Below, piece after piece: positions 33,157-41,815 of a stretch of 44,937 nucleotides of DNA. The notes below the pieces were generated by a model. That model worked only from the letters and a program-made list of their open reading frames with translations, made no database searches and was not told where the DNA came from. The translations under genes and the position numbers were made by a program. Each line of letters begins with the position of its first letter. Position 1 is the stretch's first letter. The DNA is from Cyclobacteriaceae bacterium (GTDB taxonomy: Bacteria > Bacteroidota > Bacteroidia > Cytophagales > Cyclobacteriaceae), in the NCBI GenBank assembly GCA_025350305.1, contig JANXYC010000152.1:1-44937 (forward strand), written 5' to 3'.

Positions 33157-33408
33157 ATGAAGCTACGACTTACAAGCAAACGACTTTCTTCGGGTCGTTT
33201 TCAGGTAAATTTTTCGGCCGAGGGTTTCCAGCAGCCTTGCTATGGCTATTTGCTGGCAGACCCCAAATCAACGGTCACCGATGTAGTAGACAAAATCTCT
33301 CGACATGTGCGGGCCATGCAGTGTAAGGATTCCTATTTTCAGAGAAATCTTTTATCGTTGCATTCACGTAATGTGCATTCAGGCCGAATCCTGTTATTTA
33401 CAAAGTGA
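33157..33408 (+). CDS. Small basic protein of unknown function upstream of the regulator
   Basis: An 83-residue protein rich in Arg, Lys and Ser (MKLRLTSKRLSSGRFQ at the start), with a central YLLADPKSTVTDVVDKISRHVRAM helix-like stretch and two Cys residues. I do not recognise a family. It has no signal peptide or membrane segment. The case for a real gene is its ATG directly behind a promoter/operator arrangement and its stop 12 bp before the XRE-S24 start, so the two would form one transcript. It could be a small DNA-binding partner or an antirepressor-like protein, by analogy with other XRE-S24 loci, but nothing in the sequence proves this. A plus-strand frame at 33138 overlapping it is judged a shadow. 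Confidence 0.6.
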   Translation: MKLRLTSKRLSSGRFQVNFSAEGFQQPCYGYLLADPKSTVTDVVDKISRHVRAMQCKDSYFQRNLLSLHSRNVHSGRILLFTK

Positions 33409-33420
33409 TTTAAAGAGGGT

Positions 33421-34215
33421 ATGGTAAAGCTCAATGAAAATATACGCTTCGTTCGGAAGCAACTGAATCTTACCCAAGACCAGTTTGCTCAACAGCTTGA
33501 CATCAAGCGATCATTGGTAGGAGCGTACGAAGAAGGAAGGGCCGAACCGCGCCTGGAGCTTCTGCAAAAAATGGCAGCCATGGTCAGGCTTTCTGTTGAT
33601 TTGTTGATTGGCAGAGACATCAGCCAATTAAAAGAATATGAAAAGAAGTCGCTGAACAGCAAGGAGGTTTTGGTTGTCACCGTTGATGAAAACAACCGCA
33701 ACAATATTGAACTTGTTCCACAGAAAGCAGCGGCCGGTTATTTGAGTGGATATGCCGATCCGGAATATATAAAAGAGTTACCCCGTTTTAAACTTCCCAT
33801 TCTCAATCAAGGTACCTATCGTGCTTTTGAGATCACCGGGGATTCGATGTTACCCATTTTACCCGGTACCATTGTGGTGGGCGAATGGATGGAAGACATT
33901 CAGACTCTTAAGAATGGTAAATCCTATGTGCTCGTAACGCAGCGGGAAGGCATTGTGTATAAGCGCGTTTTTAATTATCTGCAGGAAAACGGAAAATTGT
34001 TTTTGGTATCAGACAACCGTCAATACGCTCCTTATCAGATTGATGCAGCAGAAGTTATTGAGGCCTGGGCCGCCAAGGCGTACATCAGTGTTCAGTTCCC
34101 CGATGTAAGTACCAAGAATGAAATGTCGATGGAACAATTGGCAGGTGTTGTATTGGAATTACAGCAAGAGCTGCAATCATTGAAATCAGAAAAAACAATA
34201 AAGAAATCTTCTTAG
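33421..34215 (+). CDS. XRE-family regulator with S24 (LexA/CI-like) peptidase domain
   Basis: A 264-residue regulator. Residues 5-62 form an XRE helix-turn-helix (IRFVRKQLNLTQDQFA, SLVGAYEEGRAEPRLELL). Residues about 100-235 are an S24 domain with the serine of the dyad in EITGDSMLP (Ser 142) and the lysine in YKRVF (Lys 181). An Ala-Gly pair that could be the self-cleavage site lies at 105-106 (AAAGY). The C-terminus has a coiled-coil-like stretch (LELQQELQSLKSE). LexA and CI relatives inactivate themselves upon RecA-ssDNA; Bacteroidota XRE-S24 proteins may use other cues. It probably autoregulates through the two palindromes upstream. A terminator follows at 34231. It separates menC from the other men genes. 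Confidence 0.93.
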   Translation: MVKLNENIRFVRKQLNLTQDQFAQQLDIKRSLVGAYEEGRAEPRLELLQKMAAMVRLSVDLLIGRDISQLKEYEKKSLNSKEVLVVTVDENNRNNIELVPQKAAAGYLSGYADPEYIKELPRFKLPILNQGTYRAFEITGDSMLPILPGTIVVGEWMEDIQTLKNGKSYVLVTQREGIVYKRVFNYLQENGKLFLVSDNRQYAPYQIDAAEVIEAWAAKAYISVQFPDVSTKNEMSMEQLAGVVLELQQELQSLKSEKTIKKSS

Positions 34216-34230
34216 CGGAGAACTTCTCTG

Positions 34231-34263
34231 TCCCTCCTTGAACGGAGGGGCGGGGATTTTTTT
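34231..34263 (+). terminator. Intrinsic terminator after the XRE-S24 gene
   Basis: Stem CCCTCC (34232-34237) with GGAGGG (34244-34249), loop TTGAAC, then GCGGGGA and a seven-T run (34257-34263). It lies 16 bp after the stop codon. The G-rich stretch between stem and T-run allows alternative pairings with the left arm. Confidence 0.7.
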
Positions 34264-34320
34264 ATGTTGGAATTATAAAGGATGAGACGTGACTCTGTCT
34301 CGATGGCGTAATTTTTACTG

Positions 34321-35400
34321 TCAAACCAGTTTCATCGTACGAACCCGGTCAATTTTTTGAGTGTTGGTTTCAACAAAACTTGAGACGTATAAAAAGATCT
34401 TTGGAATTTCATACGTGTTAAGCTCCCGTGTCAAAACAGTTTTGATGCCATGTTCCTGCCCATGGCTTAAAGGGTCTCCTTCCAGTATCAGCACCACTTG
34501 CTCTCCGAGTTTTGAATCAGGCAATCCAGTTATAAAAAATCTCCGTTGAATTTTTAATTCCCGCAATCCGGAATCCACTACTTTTTCAACTTTTTCGGCC
34601 GATACTTTTATACCACCCGAATTGATAATCTGGTCATAGCGTCCGATCCAGCGGAATCTCTTTTCATCCAACAGTTCGATAATGTCATTCGTGATAATTG
34701 CTTTGCGACCCAAATAGGAAGCTGTTATTATAAGACAACTTCGATCATCCGTTGCTGCACGAATCCCCGGAAGCAACTGAAAAGAATTCTGACGATCCTG
34801 GCCGTTAAGTTTTTGAAGAGCAACATGTGTGATCGTCTCGGTCATTCCGTATGTGGCATAAAACGCGGGGGAGAGATCCCGGAGGCGTTCAATTGCTGGT
34901 TCTTTTAACGGGGCGCCTCCAATGATGACGGTCTTGAGCTTGCTTAGTGCTGATGGGAATTGATCCAGCACCGTAACAAGCTGATAAGGAACAAGCGCAA
35001 CGAAGTCAATGTTGTCTGAAATACCGTTGAGGGGATTGCCGGATGGAGATTTTATGATCATATCCATTCCGGTCACCAAACTCCTTACCATCATCATGGT
35101 CCCTGCAATGAAGTTGACATCGAGGCAAATGAGTGCCGAATAGCCCGGTTGAAGATGAAGCGCCTTTTCCGTGAGCCTTGCACTGACTTCCAATTGTTCT
35201 CTTTTAAAGCTTATTCTTTTTGGGATTCCAGTTGAGCCCGACGTCTGAAACTCAAATTTCTGCTGGCCATTCAGCCATTGATGGCAGAATTGAAGAGCAT
35301 TTTTTTCCTGGTCGTTCAGCGAGACCGGTGTGTGACCATTTTTTAGATCCGCAAGATTTAGCCATTCATTGGCTGCCTTTAACCTCAACGGTCGTGTCAT
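34321..35400 (-). CDS. menE: MenE, o-succinylbenzoate-CoA ligase (short form)
   Basis: A 359-residue acyl-CoA synthetase, about 100 residues shorter than proteobacterial or Bacillus MenE. I believe this is usual for Bacteroidota. The adenylation core is intact: TSGSTGIPK (53-61), the YATYGMTETI motif, RWIGRYDQIINSGGIKVS (hinge and A8 region), and the catalytic C-terminal Lys in TQKIDRVRT. It activates o-succinylbenzoate to its CoA ester. The missing length is in the N-terminal half, before the P-loop. It is the last gene of the men operon, 6 bp after menB. Confidence 0.93.
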   Translation of the reverse strand: MTRPLRLKAANEWLNLADLKNGHTPVSLNDQEKNALQFCHQWLNGQQKFEFQTSGSTGIPKRISFKREQLEVSARLTEKALHLQPGYSALICLDVNFIAGTMMMVRSLVTGMDMIIKSPSGNPLNGISDNIDFVALVPYQLVTVLDQFPSALSKLKTVIIGGAPLKEPAIERLRDLSPAFYATYGMTETITHVALQKLNGQDRQNSFQLLPGIRAATDDRSCLIITASYLGRKAIITNDIIELLDEKRFRWIGRYDQIINSGGIKVSAEKVEKVVDSGLRELKIQRRFFITGLPDSKLGEQVVLILEGDPLSHGQEHGIKTVLTRELNTYEIPKIFLYVSSFVETNTQKIDRVRTMKLV

Positions 35401-35406
35401 TTTTTG

Positions 35407-36231
35407 TTAAGGAAACTTGGGAAACTTCGAAAAGTCAGGTTCACGCTTTTCGAGGAATGCATTTTTTCCTTCCTTAGCCTCATCGCTTAAATAGTACAAG
35501 AGTGTAGCGTTGCCAGCCAGTTCCTGGATGCCGGCCTGGCCATCCAATTCAGCATTTAGCGAGCATTTGAGCATGCGTATGGCCAATGGACTTTTCTTGA
35601 GAATTTTCTTTGCCCACTCCACATACGTTTCCTCAAGTTTTTCCAATGGCACTACCTTGTTTACGAGTCCCATTTCAATGGCTTCTTGCGCGTTGTATTG
35701 ATCACACAAATACCAGATCTCTCTGGCTTTTTTCTGTCCAACGATGCGGGCAAGATAAGAGGCGCCGAAACCTCCGTCGAAGCTTCCCACCTTAGGTCCA
35801 GTTTGTCCAAACCGTGCATTTTCAGCTGCAATGGTCAGGTCGCAGACAACATGTAAAACGTGTCCGCCACCGATAGCCCAGCCAGCGACTGCGGCAATGA
35901 CGGGCTTTGGAATAGATCGAATCATTTTTTGCAGGTCCAGCACATTCAATCGTGGAATCGTGTCGGCACCAACATACCCGCCATGCCCCCGAACGCTCTG
36001 ATCGCCCCCGCTACAAAACGCCTTACCGCCCTCGCCCGTGAGAATGATCACGCCGATTTCAACATCTTCGCGGCAGCGGTGCATGGCATCGATCATTTCC
36101 GCTACCGTGAGCGGCGTGAAAGCATTGTGAACCTCCGGACGGTTGATGCTGATACGCCCTATTCCTTCGAACGAATGAAAGAGAATCTCTTTGTATTCTT
36201 TAACGGTTTTCCAATTGTATTTAAGATTCAT
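35407..36231 (-). CDS. menB: MenB, 1,4-dihydroxy-2-naphthoyl-CoA synthase
   Basis: A 274-residue crotonase-fold enzyme that cyclises OSB-CoA to DHNA-CoA. Typical MenB segments are present: [24 protein letters not shown], the long [22 protein letters not shown] oxyanion-hole helix start, [14 protein letters not shown], and [13 protein letters not shown]. The length matches the family. The ATG at 36229-36231 overlaps the menD stop by 11 bp, pointing to translational coupling. It is followed by menE after 6 bp. Confidence 0.97.
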   Translation of the reverse strand: MNLKYNWKTVKEYKEILFHSFEGIGRISINRPEVHNAFTPLTVAEMIDAMHRCREDVEIGVIILTGEGGKAFCSGGDQSVRGHGGYVGADTIPRLNVLDLQKMIRSIPKPVIAAVAGWAIGGGHVLHVVCDLTIAAENARFGQTGPKVGSFDGGFGASYLARIVGQKKAREIWYLCDQYNAQEAIEMGLVNKVVPLEKLEETYVEWAKKILKKSPLAIRMLKCSLNAELDGQAGIQELAGNATLLYYLSDEAKEGKNAFLEKREPDFSKFPKFP

Positions 36232-37930
36232 AACGATTCTTTATCTGCTTTTTAAATTCTTCAAAAGTTTTTTTGTTGATGGATTGAGATGAGTCAGTTT
36301 CCAAAATTTGTGCATTTTTTTTGATCGTGAAAAATGCTCCAAGGTCAGCACATGATGCTTCTATGTAGGCGAACCCAAATTCAGAAGCGAGTGATCTGGC
36401 GTTCAACTGCTGACGTGTGATGAAGAACTCCTCTGCTTCGGGCAAACCCGAAGGCCCATCAATAAGGTTAAAAATTATCCCACCGTGATTATTCAGTACA
36501 ATTACAAAAAGATTTGGCAATATGTAATTATGCCAGAAGGCGTTTCGGTCATAAAAAAAAGCGAGGTCACCGGTAATTAACACGTTGGGAATTTTCGATG
36601 TAAGCGCGTGGCCGACGGCGGTACTCGAACATCCGTCAATGCCGCTGGTACCGCGGTTGGAAAACACGGTAATTTTTTTTTGTGATACTGTCAAGCCAAT
36701 GTGATTGGCATATCGTACCGTCATACTGTTCGCCAGGTGAATATGACAATGGTCTGGAAGCGCTTCGATAACTTGTTTCACCAGGCTAAATTCACCTGGT
36801 CGTTTTGTATGAAAGAATTCTTCGATTCCTTTTTTTGCCTTTAACTCGAGATCCATCCACATCTTCTCATAGGTCTGCCAGGTCTTTTGTGGAGGCAAAG
36901 ATTTTTTTTTGAGCTGATCAAAAAAATAGGGAGGGCTTACAGGAATGATCTTGGTAAGCGATTGAAATGTATCGGCCATGCCACCGGAGGCCTGCAGGTG
37001 CCAATGTTGCTTGGGCTGATACATGCGCAAATATAATTTCAGATTCTTGGCGATCAGCGATTTGCCGAAGGTGATGAGTAAATCGGGTTGCAATAGTTGT
37101 TTTACAGTTTCCGGAAGCTGCCCAAGAAACGTATCGGAGTGCCGACAGAAAAATGGAAGCGAGTGAAGATTGCCAAGAACATCGCCAACAAATGGCCATG
37201 GATGAACTGAATGAAAGGCTTTCAGCGCAGTGGGTAGTACCGGATTGTCATCATTTTGTCCTGACACTACCAGTATTTTTTTGAAACCTGTGAGCGCTTG
37301 TTTTATGCCGGACCATTCTTTTAGGGAGAGGGTGGATTCGCCCATCATTGATTCGATAACCCGCTCTGGTTTGCGTTTAAGATTTTCATTCCTGGAAGGA
37401 TACAAAGGTTCGCGAAACGGGGCGTTGATATGCACCGGACCTTTCTGACCAGATTGAGCGAGATTTATTACTTCATTCACCACGCGATTGGCATACCATT
37501 CGGAATCAGGGTGTGTATAATCCTGCGGCAATTCAACGTATTTTTTTACATGACGGCCATATAACTCTGCTTGCCGGATGGTTTGCCCGTCAAATTGATC
37601 GATCCATTCTTTTGGCCGGTCGGCTGTGAAGATGATTAACGGAATTTGCTGAAACCAGGCTTCGGCAACAGCTGGTGAAAAATTATAAGCAGCGGAACCA
37701 GATGTGCACACAAGCACCACCGGAGTTTTCGTTTGTTGCGCCATTCCCATTCCTATAAAGCCTGCACTTCGCTCATCGCTAATAGTCCAGCACTTTATCT
37801 TCTTATTTCTGGCAAATGCTAGCGTCAGTGGAGCACTCCTTGAGCCGGGGCAAAGCACCGCATGACGTATGCCCTTTTCAGCACAGAGTTCAACGAGGTC
37901 GTTAAGGATGACAAAATTCACGAAGTGCAA
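36221..37930 (-). CDS. menD: MenD, SEPHCHC synthase (ThDP-dependent)
   Basis: A 569-residue ThDP enzyme that adds 2-oxoglutarate-derived semialdehyde to isochorismate. Diagnostic parts are [15 protein letters not shown], the catalytic-Glu motif [40 protein letters not shown], the central isochorismate-site loops, and the ThDP/Mg motif [14 protein letters not shown] with NNHGG. No ATG exists near the N-terminus in this frame. TTG 37930 gives the expected family start; GTG 37921 is an alternative. It lies 17 bp after the menF stop and overlaps menB by 11 bp. Confidence 0.97.
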   Translation of the reverse strand: MHFVNFVILNDLVELCAEKGIRHAVLCPGSRSAPLTLAFARNKKIKCWTISDERSAGFIGMGMAQQTKTPVVLVCTSGSAAYNFSPAVAEAWFQQIPLIIFTADRPKEWIDQFDGQTIRQAELYGRHVKKYVELPQDYTHPDSEWYANRVVNEVINLAQSGQKGPVHINAPFREPLYPSRNENLKRKPERVIESMMGESTLSLKEWSGIKQALTGFKKILVVSGQNDDNPVLPTALKAFHSVHPWPFVGDVLGNLHSLPFFCRHSDTFLGQLPETVKQLLQPDLLITFGKSLIAKNLKLYLRMYQPKQHWHLQASGGMADTFQSLTKIIPVSPPYFFDQLKKKSLPPQKTWQTYEKMWMDLELKAKKGIEEFFHTKRPGEFSLVKQVIEALPDHCHIHLANSMTVRYANHIGLTVSQKKITVFSNRGTSGIDGCSSTAVGHALTSKIPNVLITGDLAFFYDRNAFWHNYILPNLFVIVLNNHGGIIFNLIDGPSGLPEAEEFFITRQQLNARSLASEFGFAYIEASCADLGAFFTIKKNAQILETDSSQSINKKTFEEFKKQIKNRYES

Positions 37931-37947
37931 GGTAGCATGGCAAAAAA

Positions 37948-39129
37948 TTACTGCCTAATGATTCTGCCGAGTGTATTCATTTTCATCTCTGTTTCCTTCC
38001 ATTCTCTTTCCGGATCGGAATCGGCCAGTACCCCCGCCCCGGCATAGAGCAGGGCGACATTTGCAAAAAGTTGCATGCACCTCAGGTTAACATAGATGTG
38101 GCTTTCTTCGTGGACATTCACAGGACCTAAATATCCGCTATAGAATTGGCGGTCATAGCCTTCCTGATTTTTTAAAAACGAGAGACTCGGCTCCAGCGGC
38201 ATTCCACAAACGGCAGATGTTGGATGAAGCAGTTTCAGCATCACGGTGCCGAGTTCCGGAAAATTGATTTCGGCCATATCTACATCAAAGTGCGTTTTCA
38301 AGTGAAGCAGATTCCCTGCCACCACGGTCTTCGGACCACGTTCTTCAAACTCCCTTACGCGTATTTTCTTGAAACAACTGATAATGTATCGTTCGACCAA
38401 GGCCTGTTCTTCAATATCTTTCTGTGACCAGGTAACCGACCGAAGATCTACACCCGCTGCATAGGGTTGAGTTCCGGCAACGGCCACGGTATGGAAATGC
38501 TGGTCCTTGCCAACACACACCAGCATTTCAGGTGTTGCACCAACCCAGGTGCCAGTTAGCGGACTGGAAAATACCGAGACCATCGCATGTGGATTAAATT
38601 CACACAATTGATGGAATGCATCGATAACATCAAAGTCGACTGGCAATTTTACACTTTTTGATCGCGATGGTACGATCTTTTCAAAGTCGCCTCGTGCAAT
38701 TGCGTCTTTGCAATCTGCTACGAGTTGGTGAAAGTTTCGTTCAGAGGCAATTTTGGAGGGGTAAGCCCTTTCATAATAGAAGGTTGTTTTTGCAAAGGTT
38801 TCCTGGCTGAATTCATTTATGGATATCCCATTCAGCTTACTTCCTTGAGTGGATGTAAGTTGCCCCGACTCAAACCTGAACAGGTCGTCAGCGGGTAAAT
38901 GGATTTTCTTTTCTGCAGGATCGAAAGGAGCAAACAAAAAACCCGGTATGGCCTCTTCCAGATTTATCTCTGACAATTGTTGTAGATTTTCACTGGCGGC
39001 CAGATAAAGTGCAGGAGAGTCTGGCAGACGCCAAAGTGCAAAAGAAAATTTATGTTGAAAATAAATTGAAGTCGCTCTGGATAAGAATTCACGCACGGAA
39101 AGGGGAGAAATACTTTTTGTCTGTTCCAT
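37948..39129 (-). CDS. menF: MenF, menaquinone-specific isochorismate synthase
   Basis: A 393-residue chorismate-binding enzyme converting chorismate to isochorismate. The catalytic half starts with SERNFHQLVADCKDAIARGDFEKIVPSR. It then has TWVGATPEMLV, VAVAGTQPY, the HPTSAVCGMP motif, the GYDRQFYSGYLGPVN region and the C-terminal AGAGVLADSDPEREW, all standard for the MenF/EntC/DhbC group. Menaquinone rather than siderophore use is inferred from the operon. It lies 7 bp after the thioesterase gene menI and 17 bp before menD. Confidence 0.95.
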   Translation of the reverse strand: MEQTKSISPLSVREFLSRATSIYFQHKFSFALWRLPDSPALYLAASENLQQLSEINLEEAIPGFLFAPFDPAEKKIHLPADDLFRFESGQLTSTQGSKLNGISINEFSQETFAKTTFYYERAYPSKIASERNFHQLVADCKDAIARGDFEKIVPSRSKSVKLPVDFDVIDAFHQLCEFNPHAMVSVFSSPLTGTWVGATPEMLVCVGKDQHFHTVAVAGTQPYAAGVDLRSVTWSQKDIEEQALVERYIISCFKKIRVREFEERGPKTVVAGNLLHLKTHFDVDMAEINFPELGTVMLKLLHPTSAVCGMPLEPSLSFLKNQEGYDRQFYSGYLGPVNVHEESHIYVNLRCMQLFANVALLYAGAGVLADSDPEREWKETEMKMNTLGRIIRQ

Positions 39130-39136
39130 CCTGATC

Positions 39137-39565
39137 TTAACGTTTGTCGATAACAGCCATTGTAATTCGACTCACACACACTAATTCTTTTTGTTCGTTC
39201 GTGATTTTGATTTCCCATACGTGTGTCCGCTGGCCGATGTGAATGGGACGGGTGATGCCTGTTACAAACCCGGTTTTGGCACTTTTTATATGGTTTGCAT
39301 TGATTTCCAATCCAACGCAGTATTTAGTTTGATCATCCACCGTGCAGTGCGCGGCTACACTGCCAAGTGTTTCGGCTAAGGCCACAGAAGCACCTCCATG
39401 TAACAATCCATACGGCTGATGGGTTCTATGATCCACTGGCATTTTTGCTTCTATAAAATCTTCACCGATCGCGGTAATCTCGATACCGAGATTTTCAGCC
39501 AGCGTGTTACGGGAGAAGGCATTAAGTTGTTCAACGGTTATGCCGGGATTAAATAGTTGTTTCAC
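39137..39565 (-). CDS. menI: MenI-like hotdog thioesterase (DHNA-CoA hydrolase)
   Basis: A 142-residue PaaI/YdiI-type hotdog thioesterase. The active site is in LLHGGASVALAETLGS, with His 56 and Glu 65 at the positions of the E. coli MenI (YdiI) His and Glu. NANHIKSA and GQRTHVWEIKI are the usual later strands. As the first gene of the men operon it most likely hydrolyses DHNA-CoA to DHNA. The family is promiscuous, so the precise substrate rests on context. The start is a GTG at 39565; no ATG is near. The gap to the divergent phosphatase gene is 92 bp and holds the promoters of both. Confidence 0.88.
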   Translation of the reverse strand: MKQLFNPGITVEQLNAFSRNTLAENLGIEITAIGEDFIEAKMPVDHRTHQPYGLLHGGASVALAETLGSVAAHCTVDDQTKYCVGLEINANHIKSAKTGFVTGITRPIHIGQRTHVWEIKITNEQKELVCVSRITMAVIDKR

Positions 39566-39599
39566 GGATCGGTGGGTTATGAGGAGACAGTGATTTATT

Positions 39600-39607
39600 T
39601 ATCTTTG
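39600..39607 (+). promoter_or_regulatory. Candidate -7 box (TATCTTTG) of the histidine phosphatase gene
   Basis: A perfect TAnnTTTG match about 50 bp before TTG 39658, in the divergent gap between menI and the phosphatase gene. No clear -33 TTTG at the standard distance was found. Confidence 0.4.
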
Positions 39608-39657
39608 CGGCCTGTTTGAGTATTGTTCGGCATACGGCACGGCCAAATTAAAAGAAA

Positions 39658-40317
39658 TTGATATCACAAAAAATATATTTAGTTCGGCACGGGCAAACCG
39701 ATTATAACCTCCAGGGTATTGTCCAGGGTAGTGGCGTTGATGCTTCTCTCAATGAAAAGGGAAAAGCGCAAGCCGGCTCATTCTATAGTGCATATCGGTC
39801 AATGCCCTTCAACAGGCTTTATATATCGAAATTAAGACGAAGCAAAGAGTCGGTACTTTCCTTTATTAAAGATGAGATTCCATATGAAGAGCACAAAGCC
39901 TTAAATGAGATTAGTTGGGGAAATCGAGAGGGGCAACGCATTACACCGGAAGAAGATGCGTACTACCACTGGATACTGCGCCAGTGGCAGGAAGGTAAGA
40001 CGTCCATTCCGATTGAAGGAGGGGAGAGCCCGGATGAAGTAGCGAAACGTCAGCGGCCATTCCTGGACTTGTTGAAATCACGGCCTGATGATAAAAATAT
40101 TCTTATATGTATGCACGGACGTGCGATGCGGATTTTACTCTGCCAGTTGCTAAACTATCCCCTTCGGTCAATGGATATGTTTGAGCACGAGAACCTTGGC
40201 CTTTACCTGATCCATAACACAGGTACTCAATTCATCATCGATCTTTACAACAACACCGATCACCTTGCCGAATTGAATTCCTTTCAGAAAAAAGTGATGG
40301 TATCCTCCAGTAAATAA
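39658..40317 (+). CDS. Histidine phosphatase family protein (phosphoglycerate mutase-like)
   Basis: A 219-residue branch-1 histidine phosphatase. The phosphorylated His is in LVRHGQTDYN (His 11). Further active-site residues are the Arg in ISKLRRSKES, the Glu in LNEISWGNREG, and the second His in ICMHGRAMR. The sequence between them matches the cobC/GpmB/SixA-type group of broad phosphatases. The substrate cannot be read from the sequence; alpha-ribazole phosphate or a sugar phosphate are typical. The start is TTG 39658, just before the conserved strand, with no ATG available. It converges on the TPR gene with a 1-bp gap. Confidence 0.92.
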   Translation: MISQKIYLVRHGQTDYNLQGIVQGSGVDASLNEKGKAQAGSFYSAYRSMPFNRLYISKLRRSKESVLSFIKDEIPYEEHKALNEISWGNREGQRITPEEDAYYHWILRQWQEGKTSIPIEGGESPDEVAKRQRPFLDLLKSRPDDKNILICMHGRAMRILLCQLLNYPLRSMDMFEHENLGLYLIHNTGTQFIIDLYNNTDHLAELNSFQKKVMVSSSK

Positions 40318-40318
40318 A

Positions 40319-41815
40319 TTATTTTTTCAGCTGTTCAAGCGCTGATTTTGCTTTGGCGTCAATGCCGTTTTTGTATTCGTATCTTTTGTAGGTAAGTACT
40401 TTTTCGAAATATTTTTTTGCCGACGCAAGATCACCCTGGGCCTGGCTGATATAACCAAGCTGCAAGGATGCATTGGGAGCAAAATACCAGGGTTGGGATC
40501 CGGTCAGATCGATTGTCTGAAGGTAGAATAATTTGGCCGCGCCAAGGTCCTGTGTCTTATGTGCCAGGCGGCCCTTCCGATAGTAAAATTCGGTCGCATC
40601 TTTTGCATTGGGAAGATCAGTCGGGAGGATGGACTTGAGCATCTCTTTCGCTTCCTTATAATATCCTCCATCTGTGTAAAAGCGCGCCTTTAGAATTTTG
40701 GGATTAGGAAAAGTACCTTCTTCCAGCATGGATGCCGCATATTTGTCTGGTTCAGCCGTTGCTTTCCCGGTCTTTTTCGCAATTTCAAAATACTTCCGGG
40801 CACTTTCCTGGTTTCCCAATAGGAAATAGCAAAGACTGATTTTATAATGCGAGTCTTTGCGATAACTCTGACTTTTAAAATTCTTTAAAAACTTTTGATA
40901 TGCCTGTATGGCGGGTAGGTAATCGCCCCGCTCCATGAGTGCTTCTCCCCGCAAGTATTCGATGTAGTCCATCGGCAATCCGTGCGGTTTACTGTCCAAC
41001 GCATGTATAAATTTCAATGCCTCTTCGCTTTGGGAATCTTTCATTAGCATGTTTATACCTAAAAAAAGAAGAAGTCTGTTATCCGGGTCTTTCTGAAGAC
41101 ATTCCTGAAAGCCTTTGGCAGCTTCTGCGAATTGTTGATTAATAAATCCTTTGATGGTAAAAAAAAGTATCGTTGCCTCTTGGCTGAGAGAAGATTTCGA
41201 AAGCCTTAATTCATCCAATTGTTTTTGTCCGACTTTTACAGAACCCTTCATGCCCAGCAGGCTCATGAACCATTGATACTTGTCTGGCACAGCGCCCACC
41301 ATGACCTGTATCACACCGTACGTCTTTTTTATAGGTATGAATGACGGATATTTTTTGATGCACTCCTGGGTTGCCTGATAGGCCTGGCGAATGGCGAGTA
41401 CAGCATTTAGCTCCTGGCTGAGGTTTAACAAATTGAAACCACGCTGCAAATTCAGCTCAGCTTTAATGAAAAGGGTTTCAGCCGATTCTGGCAACCTCGA
41501 AATTCTCTCAATTCTTTGTTTGAACTGTTCATTAATTTTTTCAAAATGCTTTTCATCTTCCTGAATGAGAACGTCCACCGTCTCCAAAAGACTCTCCACG
41601 TACATCTTGTGGAATTCATTGGTACTTTTCAGTTTGGCGAGTTCAGCATAGGCCTGTTCCGTTTGCAGGTTAAGAACAAGTTTATAAATATGTTCCAGTT
41701 GGGCATCAAATTGCCAGACCGAGTCAATGGCGAAGCTTTGCCAAGAGAAGCATAAAAAAAAGCAGACGGTTGCGGCTGCCTTTTTTGATAGATATAGGTT
41801 CTTGAGATTAGCCAA
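40319..41815 (-). CDS. Periplasmic TPR-repeat protein
   Basis: A 498-residue protein with a signal peptide (KKAAATVCFFLCFSWQSFA, cleaved near residue 29), then an alpha-helical N-terminal half (residues 40-230) and a C-terminal series of TPR-like helix pairs. The pairs include AEAAKGFQECLQKDPDN, YLPAIQAYQKFLK, GNQESARKYFEIAKK, YYKEAKEMLKS, and LASAKKYFEKVLTYK. I recognise no specific family; related Bacteroidota proteins are usually listed only as TPR proteins. The open frame extends to 41917, but the extra 34 codons lie inside the upstream gene and precede the signal peptide. TTG 41815 was therefore chosen, giving an 8-bp overlap and coupling with the zinc-ribbon-like gene. Confidence 0.8.
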   Translation of the reverse strand: MANLKNLYLSKKAAATVCFFLCFSWQSFAIDSVWQFDAQLEHIYKLVLNLQTEQAYAELAKLKSTNEFHKMYVESLLETVDVLIQEDEKHFEKINEQFKQRIERISRLPESAETLFIKAELNLQRGFNLLNLSQELNAVLAIRQAYQATQECIKKYPSFIPIKKTYGVIQVMVGAVPDKYQWFMSLLGMKGSVKVGQKQLDELRLSKSSLSQEATILFFTIKGFINQQFAEAAKGFQECLQKDPDNRLLLFLGINMLMKDSQSEEALKFIHALDSKPHGLPMDYIEYLRGEALMERGDYLPAIQAYQKFLKNFKSQSYRKDSHYKISLCYFLLGNQESARKYFEIAKKTGKATAEPDKYAASMLEEGTFPNPKILKARFYTDGGYYKEAKEMLKSILPTDLPNAKDATEFYYRKGRLAHKTQDLGAAKLFYLQTIDLTGSQPWYFAPNASLQLGYISQAQGDLASAKKYFEKVLTYKRYEYKNGIDAKAKSALEQLKK

